Shown here one piece after another: positions 49,770 through 58,861 of a stretch of DNA of 64,000 bases. This DNA is from Burkholderia thailandensis E264 (GTDB lineage Bacteria > Pseudomonadota > Gammaproteobacteria > Burkholderiales > Burkholderiaceae). The stretch's first letter is position 1, and the number at the start of each line of letters is the position of its first letter. The translations under genes were made by a program, and so were the position numbers. Under the pieces are notes generated by a model. The model was not told the origin of the DNA. It did not search any database and saw nothing but the letters and a program-made list of their open reading frames with translations. Location of the stretch: NCBI RefSeq assembly GCF_000012365.1, contig NC_007650.1, positions 558,001-622,000 of the forward strand. The letters are read 5' to 3'.

Positions 49770-50810
49770 TCACCCGACGAACCGCCGGAACGAAAACGCG
49801 CCCAGCGCATCGCGCACTTCGTCCAGCGTGCGCTGCGTGACGTTGTTCGCGCGCGCGGTGCCTTCCTTCAGCACGTCGACGACGTAGCCCGGCTCGCGCG
49901 CGAGCCGGGCGCGCCGCTCGCGGATCGGCGCGATCAACGCCTGCAGCCTGTCTTCGAGCCGGCGCTTGAGCGCCATGTCGCCGAGGCCGCCCGCGCGATA
50001 CGCGGCCTTCAGCCGCTCGACTTCGTCCGGCTCGTCGTCGAACGCATCGAGATACGTGAACACGACGTTGCCTTCGACCGTCCCCGGATCGGACACGCGC
50101 AGGTGATTTGGATCGGTATACATCCGCCTGACAGCGTCGGCGATCGCGTCGGGCGACGACGACAGCGCGATCGCGTTGCCTTGCGACTTGCTCATCTTCG
50201 CCTTGCCGTCGACGCCCGGCAGCCGCCCCGTCGGCGAGATCAGCGCGCTCGCCTCGGGCAGCACGTCGGCGCCCGCCTGCCGGTTGATGCGGCGGACGAT
50301 CTCGTTCGTCTGCTCGATGAGCGGCAACTGATCGTCGCCGACGGGCACCGTGTCGGCCTTGAACGCGGTGATGTCGGCCGCCTGCGCGACCGGGTAGCAG
50401 AGAAAGCCGGCGGGAATGTCGCGGCCGAAGCCGCGCGCGTGGATCTCGTCCTTGATCGTCGGATTGCGCTCGAGGCGCGCGACGGTGACGAAGTTCAGAT
50501 AGAAGAGCGTCAGCTCGGCGAGCGCGGGCAGACCCGACTGCACGGCGATCGTGCTCCGGCGCGGATCGATGCCGACGGCGAGATAGTCGAGCGCGACTTC
50601 GATCACGTTGCGGCGAACCTTGTCGGGGTCGTGCGCATTGTCGGTCAGCGCCTGCGTGTCGGCGACGAGGATGAATTGCCGGTGCGTTTGCTGCAGCGCG
50701 ATGCGCGTCTTCAGCGAGCCGATGTAATGGCCGAGGTGCAACGCGCCCGTCGGGCGATCGCCCGTCAATGCGATCGGCGGTTGGGGCGGGTTCGAGGTGT
50801 CGTCTTGCAT
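49770..50810 (-). CDS. trpS: Tryptophanyl-tRNA synthetase
   Basis: 346 residues, class I synthetase. HIGH-type motif in PTGALHLGHYIGSLK near residue 20 and KMSKS-type motif GKAKMSKSQGNAI near 205. Length fits the compact bacterial TrpRS. Start MQDDTSNPPQ at 50810. It lies 168 bases downstream of a regulator gene on the same strand, with an inverted repeat between them. Whether it is the only TrpRS of the cell cannot be seen here. Confidence 0.92.
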   Translation of the reverse strand: MQDDTSNPPQPPIALTGDRPTGALHLGHYIGSLKTRIALQQTHRQFILVADTQALTDNAHDPDKVRRNVIEVALDYLAVGIDPRRSTIAVQSGLPALAELTLFYLNFVTVARLERNPTIKDEIHARGFGRDIPAGFLCYPVAQAADITAFKADTVPVGDDQLPLIEQTNEIVRRINRQAGADVLPEASALISPTGRLPGVDGKAKMSKSQGNAIALSSSPDAIADAVRRMYTDPNHLRVSDPGTVEGNVVFTYLDAFDDEPDEVERLKAAYRAGGLGDMALKRRLEDRLQALIAPIRERRARLAREPGYVVDVLKEGTARANNVTQRTLDEVRDALGAFSFRRFVG

Positions 50811-50917
50811 GAACGGTTTCTCCGGGAAGAACCGCCGCAATCCGGGCCGAACGGGGGGCGCGATCGACGCAATGCCGGCCGGATGCGGCGGCATGGTCGT
50901 GGTCGGGACGTGACGAT

Positions 50918-50937
50918 GCCGCTCCTTCAGGAGCGGC
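50918..50937 (-). repeat. Inverted repeat between GlxA-type regulator and trpS
   Basis: GCCGCTCCT-TC-AGGAGCGGC, nine pairs with a two-base centre. On the minus strand it follows the regulator stop by about 40 bases and precedes trpS by about 110. No T-run follows, so it may be a weak terminator or a leader hairpin of trpS. Confidence 0.4.
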
Positions 50938-50978
50938 GCCAGAAATGCGAGAGGGAAGGCAGTTGCGTCGACATGCGG

Positions 50979-52040
50979 CTAGGGTCGCACATTTTCGGTT
51001 TTCACGCCACGCGAGGCGAACCGTTCGCGATAGGCCTGCGGCGTCACGCCGAGCATGCGCAGGAAGCTGCGGCGCATCGTCTCCTCGCTGCCGAATCCGC
51101 AGCGCGCGGCGATCCGCTTGACCGGCAACGGCGCGTCGGCGAGCAGGTGGCGCGCGGCTTCGACGCGCATCTGCTCGATCGCCCGCGCGGGCGTCTTGCC
51201 GGTCGTCTCGCGGTAGCGGCGCATGAAGCTGCGCTCGCTCATGCCGGCGCGCGCGGCGAGCGTCGCGACCGACAGGTCCGCGCCGAGATTCGCGGCCGCC
51301 CATGCGTTCAGTTCGCTGAAACGGCCGCCCTCGTGCTGCAGCGACAGCGCGGTGCTGAATTGCGCCTGGCCGCCCGGCCGCTTCAGAAACACGACGAGAT
51401 GCCGCGCGACGTCGAGCGCAAGCGCTCGGCCGAGGTCGTCCTCGACGAGCGCGAGCGCCAGATCGATGCCGGCCGTGACGCCCGCCGACGTCCACACGTT
51501 GCCGTCGCGGATGAAAATGGGATCGGGATCGACGCGCACGTGCGGATAGCGTTGCGCGAGCTCGTCGCAGCGCGACCAGTGCGTGACGACGCGGCGGCCG
51601 TCGAGCAGCCCCGCCGCCGCGAGCACGAACGCGCCCGAGCACACCGACGCGACACGCCGCGTTTGCGCCGCGCGGCGGCGCACCCAGTCGACGAGCCGCG
51701 GATCGCGCGCCGCGTCGTAGACGCCCCAGCCGCCCGCGACGAGCAGCGTGTCGGACGGTTCGCGCGCGGCGGGCAGCGGCGCGGCGGCGAACGCGAGCCC
51801 CGCCGACGACATCGCCGACGGCGCATTGGCGGCGACGACGCGCGGCGCGTACGGAATCGCGAGACCGCGTCGCGCGGCGAAATCGTTCGCGGTCGAGAAC
51901 ACCTGCAGCGGCCCGGCGACGTCGAGCAACTGCACGTCGTCGAACGCGAGCACGTGCACCGTGCGCCGCGAGGCGGCGGGGGCGAGCGCGGGCGGCGCGG
52001 CCGGCGTTGGGGTTGGCGGGAATCGTGGGGACTTTGGCAT
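50979..52040 (-). CDS. GlxA-family regulator (DJ-1/PfpI domain plus AraC helix-turn-helix)
   Basis: 353 residues from MPKSPRFPPT. The N-terminal 200 residues are a class I glutamine-amidotransferase/DJ-1-like domain (VLAFDDVQLLDVAGPLQVFS, SVCSGAFVLAAAGLLDGR), and the C-terminal 100 an AraC domain (LSVATLAARAGMSERSFMRR, IAARCGFGSEETMRRSF). Divergent from an isonitrile-hydratase-like gene whose product resembles its own N-terminal domain, so it probably regulates that gene with a related ligand. Confidence 0.88.
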   Translation of the reverse strand: MPKSPRFPPTPTPAAPPALAPAASRRTVHVLAFDDVQLLDVAGPLQVFSTANDFAARRGLAIPYAPRVVAANAPSAMSSAGLAFAAAPLPAAREPSDTLLVAGGWGVYDAARDPRLVDWVRRRAAQTRRVASVCSGAFVLAAAGLLDGRRVVTHWSRCDELAQRYPHVRVDPDPIFIRDGNVWTSAGVTAGIDLALALVEDDLGRALALDVARHLVVFLKRPGGQAQFSTALSLQHEGGRFSELNAWAAANLGADLSVATLAARAGMSERSFMRRYRETTGKTPARAIEQMRVEAARHLLADAPLPVKRIAARCGFGSEETMRRSFLRMLGVTPQAYRERFASRGVKTENVRP

Positions 52041-52156
52041 ATCCGCCACACGGTACTTGCATACAGTCGGTTTGTCCACGACGCCGGCGCACCCGGCCGG
52101 GCCGGCGCGACGCTCGTCACGTTGACGCGATGCTGATGACAAGGAGGAGGTTCGGC

Positions 52157-52873
52157 ATGACCATCGAAGTGGGATTACTGTTGTTTCCGCAGGTGCAGCA
52201 GCTCGACCTGACCGGGCCGCACGACGTGTTCGCGTCGCTGCCAGGCGTCACGGTGCGGCTCGTCTGGAAAACGCGCGAGCCGGTGGCGGCGAGCAGCGGG
52301 CTCGTGCTCGTGCCGAACGCGACGTTCGACGACTGCCCGCCGCTCGACGTGATTTGCGTGCCGGGTGGCGCGGGCGTCGCCGATCTGATGGAGGATGCGG
52401 GCACGCTCGCGTTCATCCGGCGGCACGCGGCGCACGCACGCTACGTGAGCTCGGTGTGCACGGGCGCGCTCGTGCTTGGCGCGGCGGGGCTGCTGCGCGG
52501 GCGGCGCGCGACGACGCACTGGGCGTTCCACTCGCTGCTCGCGCCGCTCGGCGCGACGCCGGTGCGCGAGCGCGTCGTGCGCGACGGCAATCTCGTGACG
52601 GGCGGCGGCGTGACCGCGGGGATCGATTTCGCGTTGACGCTCGCGGCGGAACTCGTCGGCGAGGACGATGCGCAGGCGGTGCAGTTGCAGCTCGAATATG
52701 CGCCGGCGCCGCCGTTTGCGGCGGGCGACCCGGACACCGCGCCTGCGCGGATCGTCGAGCGCGTGCGCGAGCGGTCGAAGCCGGTGCTCGCGCGGCGCGA
52801 GCAAGTGGTCGCGCGCGTCGCGGCGGCGCTCGCGCAGCCGCGGGCCGACGGGGGATGCGGTCGCGCCTGTTGA
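52157..52873 (+). CDS. DJ-1/PfpI-family protein, isonitrile-hydratase-like
   Basis: 238 residues, start set by AAGGAGG 10 bases upstream. The nucleophile elbow is SSVCTGALVLGAAGLL with Cys101 and Thr102; Asp17 lies in QQLDLTGPHDVF. These are the same positions reported as essential in Pseudomonas isonitrile hydratase (Asp17, Cys101, Thr102), which adds water to isocyanides to give N-formamides. The match is to recalled family data and not to an alignment. The last 20 residues are a divergent Arg/Gly-rich tail. Confidence 0.75.
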   Translation: MTIEVGLLLFPQVQQLDLTGPHDVFASLPGVTVRLVWKTREPVAASSGLVLVPNATFDDCPPLDVICVPGGAGVADLMEDAGTLAFIRRHAAHARYVSSVCTGALVLGAAGLLRGRRATTHWAFHSLLAPLGATPVRERVVRDGNLVTGGGVTAGIDFALTLAAELVGEDDAQAVQLQLEYAPAPPFAAGDPDTAPARIVERVRERSKPVLARREQVVARVAAALAQPRADGGCGRAC

Positions 52874-52958
52874 TCGATCGACGCGGGGCGCAGGCGGGGT
52901 GCGGCGGCGCGGCGGAGGCGCCGCCGGACCACGGGGCGCGGTTCGGCCGCGACAGCCG

Positions 52959-54950
52959 CTACTTCTCGACCGCCACCGCCGAATCGTCGACCTGCCCACC
53001 GTCGCGGCTCCCGTCGAACGCGCCGCGCGTGCGTCGCCCGCCGCGCCCGCCGGGATTGTCGCGTTCGCCGCGCGCGTTGCGCTCGTCGCGTTCGTCGTGC
53101 TCATCGTGCAGCCAGTCGGCGACGTCGCCGCCCGTCTGCTCGATCAGCCCCTTCGCGAGCTCGAGCGCCTGCCGCTCGAACAGCCGCCGGTAGACGCCGC
53201 GTTCGAGCCGGATCAGCGCGTCGTGGCAGCCTTCCTCGATCACGCGCCCCTTGTCGAGAACGATCAGCCGGTCGAGCGCGCGCACCGTCGACAGCCGGTG
53301 CGCGACGACGAGCGTCGTGCGCCCCACCATCAGCCGCTCCATCGCCTGCTGGATCAGCACTTCGCTTTCGCTGTCGAGGCTCGACGTCGCTTCGTCGAGG
53401 ATCAGCACAGGCGCGTCGGCGAGGAACGCGCGCGCGATCGCGACGCGCTGCCGCTCGCCGCCCGACAGCTTGATCCCGCGCTCGCCGACGAGCGTATCGT
53501 AGCCCTGCGGCAGCGCGTCGATGAACTCGTGCGCGCTCGCGAGCCGCGCGGCGCGCTCGATCTCGTCGCGCGTCGCGCCGGGCCGCGCGTACGCGATGTT
53601 CTCGGCGAGCGTGCGGTGGAACAGCAGCGGCTCCTGCTGGACGATCGCGATCTGGCTGCGCAGCGACGCCTGCGTGACGTCCGCGATGTTCTGCCCGTCG
53701 ATCGTGATGCGCCCGCCGTCGACGTCGTACAGCCGCTGGATCAGCTTGATGAACGAGGTCTTGCCCGAACCGGAATGCCCGACGAGCCCGATCCGCTCGC
53801 CCGGCGCGATCCGGATCGAGAAGTCGTCGTACAGCGGCTTCGCGTGCGCGCCGCCGTAGCCGAAGGTCACGTGCTCGAAGCGGATCTCGCCGCGCGCGAT
53901 CGAGATCGGCTTCGCGCCCGGCTTGTCGTCGATGCCGAGCGGCTGCCGCTCGAGCGACACGAGTTCTTCCATGTCGTTGACGGAGCGCTGCAGGTTGCGG
54001 ATGTGCATCCCGATGTCGCGCAGATAGCCTTGCAGCACGAGGAACGTCGTCAGCGCGAACGTGATGTCGCCGAGGCTCGCGCGGTCGTGCGCCCACAGCC
54101 ACAGCGCGGCGCCGAGGATCGCCGCCTGCATCGCGACGAGCATCGCGCCCTGCACGCCGCCGTTGAGGGTGCCGCGCCGCCACGCGCGGCGGGTGCGCGC
54201 GCGCCACTTCGACACGACGCCGTCGAGCCGCGCCTCTTCGCGCGTCTCCGCGCCGAACGCCTTGACGACCGGGTTGCAGCTCACCGCGTCGGCGAGCGCG
54301 CCGCCCATGCGCGTGTCCCACAGGTTGCCGAGCCGCGCGGCGGGCGCGACGTAGCGCAGCGACATCGTGACCGTCACCGCGATGAAGACGACCGAGCCGC
54401 CGCCCACCACCGCGCCCATCACCGGCCAGTGCAGGCCGAGCAGCAGCGTCGCGCCGGTCAGCATCACGACGGACGGCAGCAGCGCGATAAGCAGCGTGTC
54501 GTTGAGCAGGTCGATCGCCCACATGCCGCGCGTGATCTTGCGCACGGTCGAGCCGGCGAAGCTGTTCGCGTGCCAGTCGGTCGAAAAGCGCTGCACGCGG
54601 TGGAACGCGTTCGCCGCGATCTCGCTCATCATCTTCAGCGTCAGCACGATGATGTTGCGGAACACCGCCTGCCGCAGCAGCGTGCACGCGATGCCGATGC
54701 CGATCAGCACGCCGAACGCATGCAGCGCGCGGCTCCACGCCGCGGCCTTGTCGGCGGCGGCCACGCCGTGCGACAGCGCGTCGACGAGGCGTCCCGCGAA
54801 GAGCGGCGTCAGCACGTCGCCGAGCGCGGTGGCGAGTGCGAAAAAGGCGATTCCGGCGATGCGCACGGGTTGCGCGCGCCAGTGCCGGAAGGTGAACGCG
54901 AGCACGTCGGTAAACGCGCGTCCACCCGGATGGGTAGTTTTCTGGACCAT
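52959..54950 (-). CDS. ABC transporter, fused permease and ATPase
   Basis: 663 residues. Six membrane helices in the first 330 residues, then a nucleotide-binding domain: Walker A GHSGSGKTS, Q-loop, signature LSGGERQRVAIARA, Walker B VLILDEATSSLD and the switch His in VVAHRLST. A half-size exporter that works as a dimer; MsbA/lipid- or drug-exporter-like. The C-terminal 45 residues are a hydrophilic tail of His, Asp, Glu and Arg (HDEHDERDERN), not part of the family core. Substrate unknown. Confidence 0.85.
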   Translation of the reverse strand: MVQKTTHPGGRAFTDVLAFTFRHWRAQPVRIAGIAFFALATALGDVLTPLFAGRLVDALSHGVAAADKAAAWSRALHAFGVLIGIGIACTLLRQAVFRNIIVLTLKMMSEIAANAFHRVQRFSTDWHANSFAGSTVRKITRGMWAIDLLNDTLLIALLPSVVMLTGATLLLGLHWPVMGAVVGGGSVVFIAVTVTMSLRYVAPAARLGNLWDTRMGGALADAVSCNPVVKAFGAETREEARLDGVVSKWRARTRRAWRRGTLNGGVQGAMLVAMQAAILGAALWLWAHDRASLGDITFALTTFLVLQGYLRDIGMHIRNLQRSVNDMEELVSLERQPLGIDDKPGAKPISIARGEIRFEHVTFGYGGAHAKPLYDDFSIRIAPGERIGLVGHSGSGKTSFIKLIQRLYDVDGGRITIDGQNIADVTQASLRSQIAIVQQEPLLFHRTLAENIAYARPGATRDEIERAARLASAHEFIDALPQGYDTLVGERGIKLSGGERQRVAIARAFLADAPVLILDEATSSLDSESEVLIQQAMERLMVGRTTLVVAHRLSTVRALDRLIVLDKGRVIEEGCHDALIRLERGVYRRLFERQALELAKGLIEQTGGDVADWLHDEHDERDERNARGERDNPGGRGGRRTRGAFDGSRDGGQVDDSAVAVEK

Positions 54951-55400
54951 TTGTCGGGGCCCGGCCGCTCGTGGCGACGGGACTTGTCGATTGTTGTTCG
55001 AAACGAAAGCCGGACGGGCGCCGCTGCGCGTCAGCGCACGAAGCGAAGGCGAAAAACTGTCCGGAAGCGGTGCGGGCCGGAGCGCGGCCCGCGAAGACGA
55101 CGACTTAAGACGCGCGTCGTGGAACTGCCGTCAAGGAGGCAACATGCATTTGCGACATCTGGCACCTCCTTCGAGCGTTGAGTGAGTGGAATGAAAGCGA
55201 GCGAAGTTTGGCTCGTGAAGCGATTCTAGCGGCCGTTTCGCATTGCTGCAATGTCAGACGAATGGATGTTGCCGATTCGATACGAGCGATGCGCGGCGTC
55301 GCGGCTCGCCGCGTTCGCCGGGGGCGGAACGCGTGGGTTAACATCGGGGCCCGGCGAGCGTCGCGATTGCGTCGCGCGGGCGTGTCGGCCGCATGGGCGC

Positions 55401-55460
55401 ACGCGCATGCCGCCAACGCGCATGTCGCCGACGCGCATGTCGCCGACGCGCATGTCGCGG
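55401..55460. repeat. Four tandem copies of a 15-base unit
   Basis: ACGCGCATG followed by CCGCCA, TCGCCG, TCGCCG and TCGCGG. Units 2 and 3 are identical, and 1 and 4 differ by two and one bases. No CRISPR-like spacers. A variable-number repeat is plausible. Confidence 0.75.
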
Positions 55461-55637
55461 GCGGGATGCGACCATCGACATATCCCGGACGGAATTGCCG
55501 CTGCGGGCGCGCGCCGGCCGGACAGGTTTCGAGCGCGCGCGTACGGGTTGCGCGCGCCCGCTCCGGGCGTTCCGTGGGCCGCGCGTCGGGTCATCACGTC
55601 CCCGTTCCCGGCGCGGTGCGTACGGAAGCGCGCCGCA

Positions 55638-55696
55638 CGGGCATGTCCCGCACGCGCCTCTTCCGAAGACGACGCCTGCCGGACGGACATGTCCCG
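55638..55696 (+). promoter_or_regulatory. Candidate operators upstream of DyP peroxidase gene
   Basis: CGGGCATGTCCCG (55638-55650) and CGGACATGTCCCG (55684-55696) share the dyad core GGACATGTCC, perfect in the second. A related CGACATATCCCGG is at 55476-55488. The last copy ends 57 bases before the peroxidase start. Confidence 0.4.
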
Positions 55697-55753
55697 ACGT
55701 TATGGGACAATCCGACGTCCCCCTGTAGAACCGAACATTGCATCGAGGAAACG

Positions 55754-56635
55754 ATGAGCGACTTTCAACCAGGCATTCTGGCTCCGATTCCGGCCGCGAG
55801 CCGCTACCTGTCTTTCCGGATCTCGCGTCCGGAGCATGCGGCGAGCGTGCTCGCCGCGTTGCGCGACGCGGTCGACGGCGTCGACACGGTGATCGGCATC
55901 GGGCCGACGCTCGTGCAGGCGCTCGACAAGAAGATCGACGGCCTGAAGGAGTTTCCCGAGCTGTCGGTGCCGGGCGCGCCGGTGCCGTCGACGCCCGCGG
56001 CTCTGTGGGTCTGGCTGCGCGCCGACGATCCCGGCGCGGCCACCGTGCGCTCGCGCGACATCGAGCGGCTCGTCGCGCCCGCGTTCGAGCTCGACGCGGC
56101 GGCAAACGCGTTTCGCTACGCGGACGACCGCGACCTGTCCGGCTACGAGGACGGCACGGAGAACCCGGAAGGCGACGAGGCGCTCGAAGTCGCGTTCGTG
56201 TCCGGCAAGGGCGCGGGGCTCGACGGCGCGAGCTTCGTCGCGGTCCAGCAATGGGTGCACGACTTCGGCAAGATGCGCGAGATTCCGGGCGACGAAATGG
56301 ACCGGGTCATCGGCCGCCGCAAGGACGACAACGAGGAGCTCGAAGACGCGCCCGCGTACGCGCACGTGAAGCGCACCGAGCAGGAGAGCTTCACGCCGGA
56401 GGCGAAGGTGCTGCGCCGCTCGTCGCCGTGGGCGGACGAGCGGCGCGCCGGTCTGTACTTCGTCGCGTTCGGCCATTCGTTCCGGGCGTTCGAAGTGCAG
56501 ATGCGCCGGATGATCGGCGCGACCGACGGCGTGCACGACGGCCTGTTCCGCTTCACGCAGCCGATCACCGGCTCGTTCTTCTGGTGCCCGCCCGTCAAGG
56601 GCGGCAAGCTCGATCTGTCGGCGCTCGGGCTGTAA
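55754..56635 (+). CDS. DyP-type haem peroxidase
   Basis: 293 residues, start MSDFQPGILA with GAGG nearby. The diagnostic distal motif is GYEDGTENP with Asp133. The proximal haem ligand is probably His204 (AYAHVKRTEQ), and the distal Arg is in VLRRSSPWA. No signal peptide is seen, so a cytoplasmic enzyme, possibly a class B type, using H2O2. A transport or encapsulin partner gene is absent next to it. Confidence 0.9.
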   Translation: MSDFQPGILAPIPAASRYLSFRISRPEHAASVLAALRDAVDGVDTVIGIGPTLVQALDKKIDGLKEFPELSVPGAPVPSTPAALWVWLRADDPGAATVRSRDIERLVAPAFELDAAANAFRYADDRDLSGYEDGTENPEGDEALEVAFVSGKGAGLDGASFVAVQQWVHDFGKMREIPGDEMDRVIGRRKDDNEELEDAPAYAHVKRTEQESFTPEAKVLRRSSPWADERRAGLYFVAFGHSFRAFEVQMRRMIGATDGVHDGLFRFTQPITGSFFWCPPVKGGKLDLSALGL

Positions 56636-57488
56636 CGGACACGCAACATCGCGACAGCGCGTCGACGTCCGCGCGGCCGGCGTGACCTGGCGCGCGGACG
56701 CACGTCGCGCGTTCATCGGTCGGGCAAGCCCGATCTGCGTTGGGGCGACGCCTTGCATCCGGCCGCTACGCTGCACCGATGCAAGACGCCGCGGCGAACG
56801 GCACGGCGCGCCCGTGCCGTTCGCCCCGCCCGCCCCGTCACGGCAATGCCGTCCCGATCCGAGCCGCACGCCCGCGCTCGATGTGCGGCGTGACCGGCGT
56901 CTGCCGGCGAACGCCACGAGCCGCTCGCGCGCGTCATCCTTGCGCGGACGATCGACGCCTGAGCGACATCGACGGGCCCCGCGTGCCGGTTCCGTACGAT
57001 CTGGCCGTGGCGTGGCGTCGCGGCGAACGCATTTCCGGTGCCCGATGCATTCCGGCAGACGGCGCCGGCGACGCTCGATCGGCGGATTCGGAGCGAGAAT
57101 CGAAGCCGATTCAACGCAAATTCACTGTAGATTCAACGCAGGTTCAACGCGCCGAGCGATCTCGACGCAAATGGGCAAGCGGCGGAATGTCATTTGATTG
57201 GCCGTAGTCGATTGGCGGAAACGGCGGCCTGATTTAGCAGGTTCGGTTTTTTCGGGGTGCACGGTTTCGGCTTGAAACGGGCGAAAAATGCCGAGATTCT
57301 GCGTATTTGGCCACCTTGTGACGAAGCTTGGCTCGATTTATTCGGCGCGCCGATTCAACTAAAAACATATAAATAACATATTTAATATCAAGGAGACTCG
57401 ATTATTCCGTCGAATAAAGTCGGTTATTCGCGGAAATGCGGCCCCTCACTTATAGTGCGCGACGCATGCCCGCGAATCGAAACGCCTG
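56636..57488. other. 850-base intergenic region, AT-rich near its end
   Basis: No gene recognised. The last 250 bases are much less GC-rich than the window (runs such as AAAAACATATAAATAACATA at 57361-57380). GATTCAACGCA occurs at 57108-57118 and 57130-57140, with GGTTCAACGC following at 57141-57150. The AT-rich run probably holds the promoter of the secreted-protein gene. Confidence 0.5.
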
Positions 57489-57503
57489 ATGAGGAGAATC
57501 GAA

Positions 57504-58691
57504 TTGAAATTCCACTGCATCGCAGCAACCATCCTGACCGCGCTCGCCGTTGACGCGACGGCGGCCGGCGCGTGCCTGAACGGCTCCGCGATCGCGTCGG
57601 CGACGAGCGCGCCGCTCGTCGCGAGACAAGGCTCGGCGTTCTCGTCGACGCTCTACGATCCGACGATCACGTCGAACAACCGCACGCACAGTCCCGTGAT
57701 GCTGACGGTCAAGGTGACGAACCAGGGCAAGCCCGTTGCCGGCTGCGACGTCGCATGGCAGCCGCAAGGCCCGGGCGGCGCGTCGGGATGGCTCTTTCCG
57801 GCGAGCGCCTCGACGGACGCGAACGGGACCGCCGCCGCGTGGTGGGTGGCCGGCAACGGCGGCGCGCAAACGGCGGTCGCGAGCATCCGCAGGTTCGACG
57901 GCACCGTGCAGCAAGTCGCGTTCAACGGCTCCGCGAGGCCGCACGCGACGCGCGCGAACTCGATTCACCTGAACTACCAGCAGGCGAGCGACTGGACGGC
58001 GTTCAGCGTCGACGTCACGCCCGAGGCGCTCGCGCCGACCACCTATTGGGAAGCGATCGGCTGGCCGGGCGCGTACACCGGCCTTCAGTCGATCGACGGC
58101 AAGCAGAACGGCCTCGTGCTGTTTTCCGTGTGGGACGCGAACGGCAAATCGCCGCAGATCGTCGCAAAAGGGCCGGGCGTGAGCTGCACGCAGTTCGGCG
58201 GCGAAGGCACCGGCTACAAGTGCTTCAAGAGCCATGCGCCCGTCGCGGGGCGGACATACCGCTTCATGGCGTCGATCGCGCCCGTCGCCGGACAGAACCA
58301 GACCGACTATTCGGTCTGGTTCACCGATACATCGACCAACGTGCGCGAGCTGATCGCGACGCTGCGCTATCAGAAGGCCGTCCGGTCGGCGAATTACGCG
58401 AACAGCTTCATCGAGGATTGGGCGACGCAGGGCGCGTCCTGCCTCGGCGCGGCGCAGCGGGCCGGGCAGTACGGCAACGTGTGGGCGTTCGACCGAGCGT
58501 CGGCGCGGTGGGTCGAGGTCAAGAAGGCGACGACGTCGGCCGTCTACACGCCGGATCACAACGAGATCTGCTCGAACTACCGGTTCTCGGTGGTCAACGG
58601 CAACTTTCGGATGAGCACGGGCGGCTACGAGGTCGGGCAGCCGCACAATCTGCCGGACGGGCCGAAGTCGGTTCTGTTGACGCTGCCCTGA
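57504..58691 (+). CDS. Secreted protein with Ig-like (Big-1) and DUF3472-like domains
   Basis: 395 residues from TTG at 57504, which has GAGGAGAA five bases upstream; an ATG at 57489 adds MRRIE and lies inside that binding site. The signal peptide is MKFHCIAATILTALAVDATA, cleaved near residue 20. An Ig-like Big-1 type domain (VMLTVKVTNQGKPVAGCDVA, DANGTAAAWWVA) precedes a beta-rich part with YWEAIGWPGAYTGLQSI and GLVLFSVWDANG that fits DUF3472. Six or more cysteines remain in the mature protein. No function known; likely extracytoplasmic. Confidence 0.65.
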   Translation: MKFHCIAATILTALAVDATAAGACLNGSAIASATSAPLVARQGSAFSSTLYDPTITSNNRTHSPVMLTVKVTNQGKPVAGCDVAWQPQGPGGASGWLFPASASTDANGTAAAWWVAGNGGAQTAVASIRRFDGTVQQVAFNGSARPHATRANSIHLNYQQASDWTAFSVDVTPEALAPTTYWEAIGWPGAYTGLQSIDGKQNGLVLFSVWDANGKSPQIVAKGPGVSCTQFGGEGTGYKCFKSHAPVAGRTYRFMASIAPVAGQNQTDYSVWFTDTSTNVRELIATLRYQKAVRSANYANSFIEDWATQGASCLGAAQRAGQYGNVWAFDRASARWVEVKKATTSAVYTPDHNEICSNYRFSVVNGNFRMSTGGYEVGQPHNLPDGPKSVLLTLP

Positions 58692-58861
58692 TTCGTCGGC
58701 GGGCGCTGCGCGGCTCCGCGCACAATACCGCTCGGGTCCGGGCCGGGCAAAGCAATACAAGACGAAGCGCGATCGGGCGCGGCGAGGCGCGATGCTGCGC
58801 GACGGGCCCCCGGCGACGCGCGACGCGCGCGCGGCGAAAGCACGTCGCGCCGCCGCGCCCA

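Larger units (their letters stand above)
54951..55753. other. 800-base intergenic region with tandem repeats
   Basis: No gene accepted. The + frame leading into the peroxidase is open from 55178, but its translation (Arg-rich, with a repeated VADAH from tandem DNA) does not look like a protein. It contains the 15-base repeats at 55401-55460 and three copies of CATRTCCCG at 55479, 55642 and 55688. Confidence 0.5.

Noticed and set aside
55401..55460. Possible CRISPR
   Set aside because: Units are contiguous with no spacers and only 15 bases long.
55178..55753. N-terminal extension of the DyP peroxidase with VADAH repeats
   Set aside because: The repeat comes from 15-base tandem DNA, not protein. 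The family start and a ribosome binding site are at 55754.
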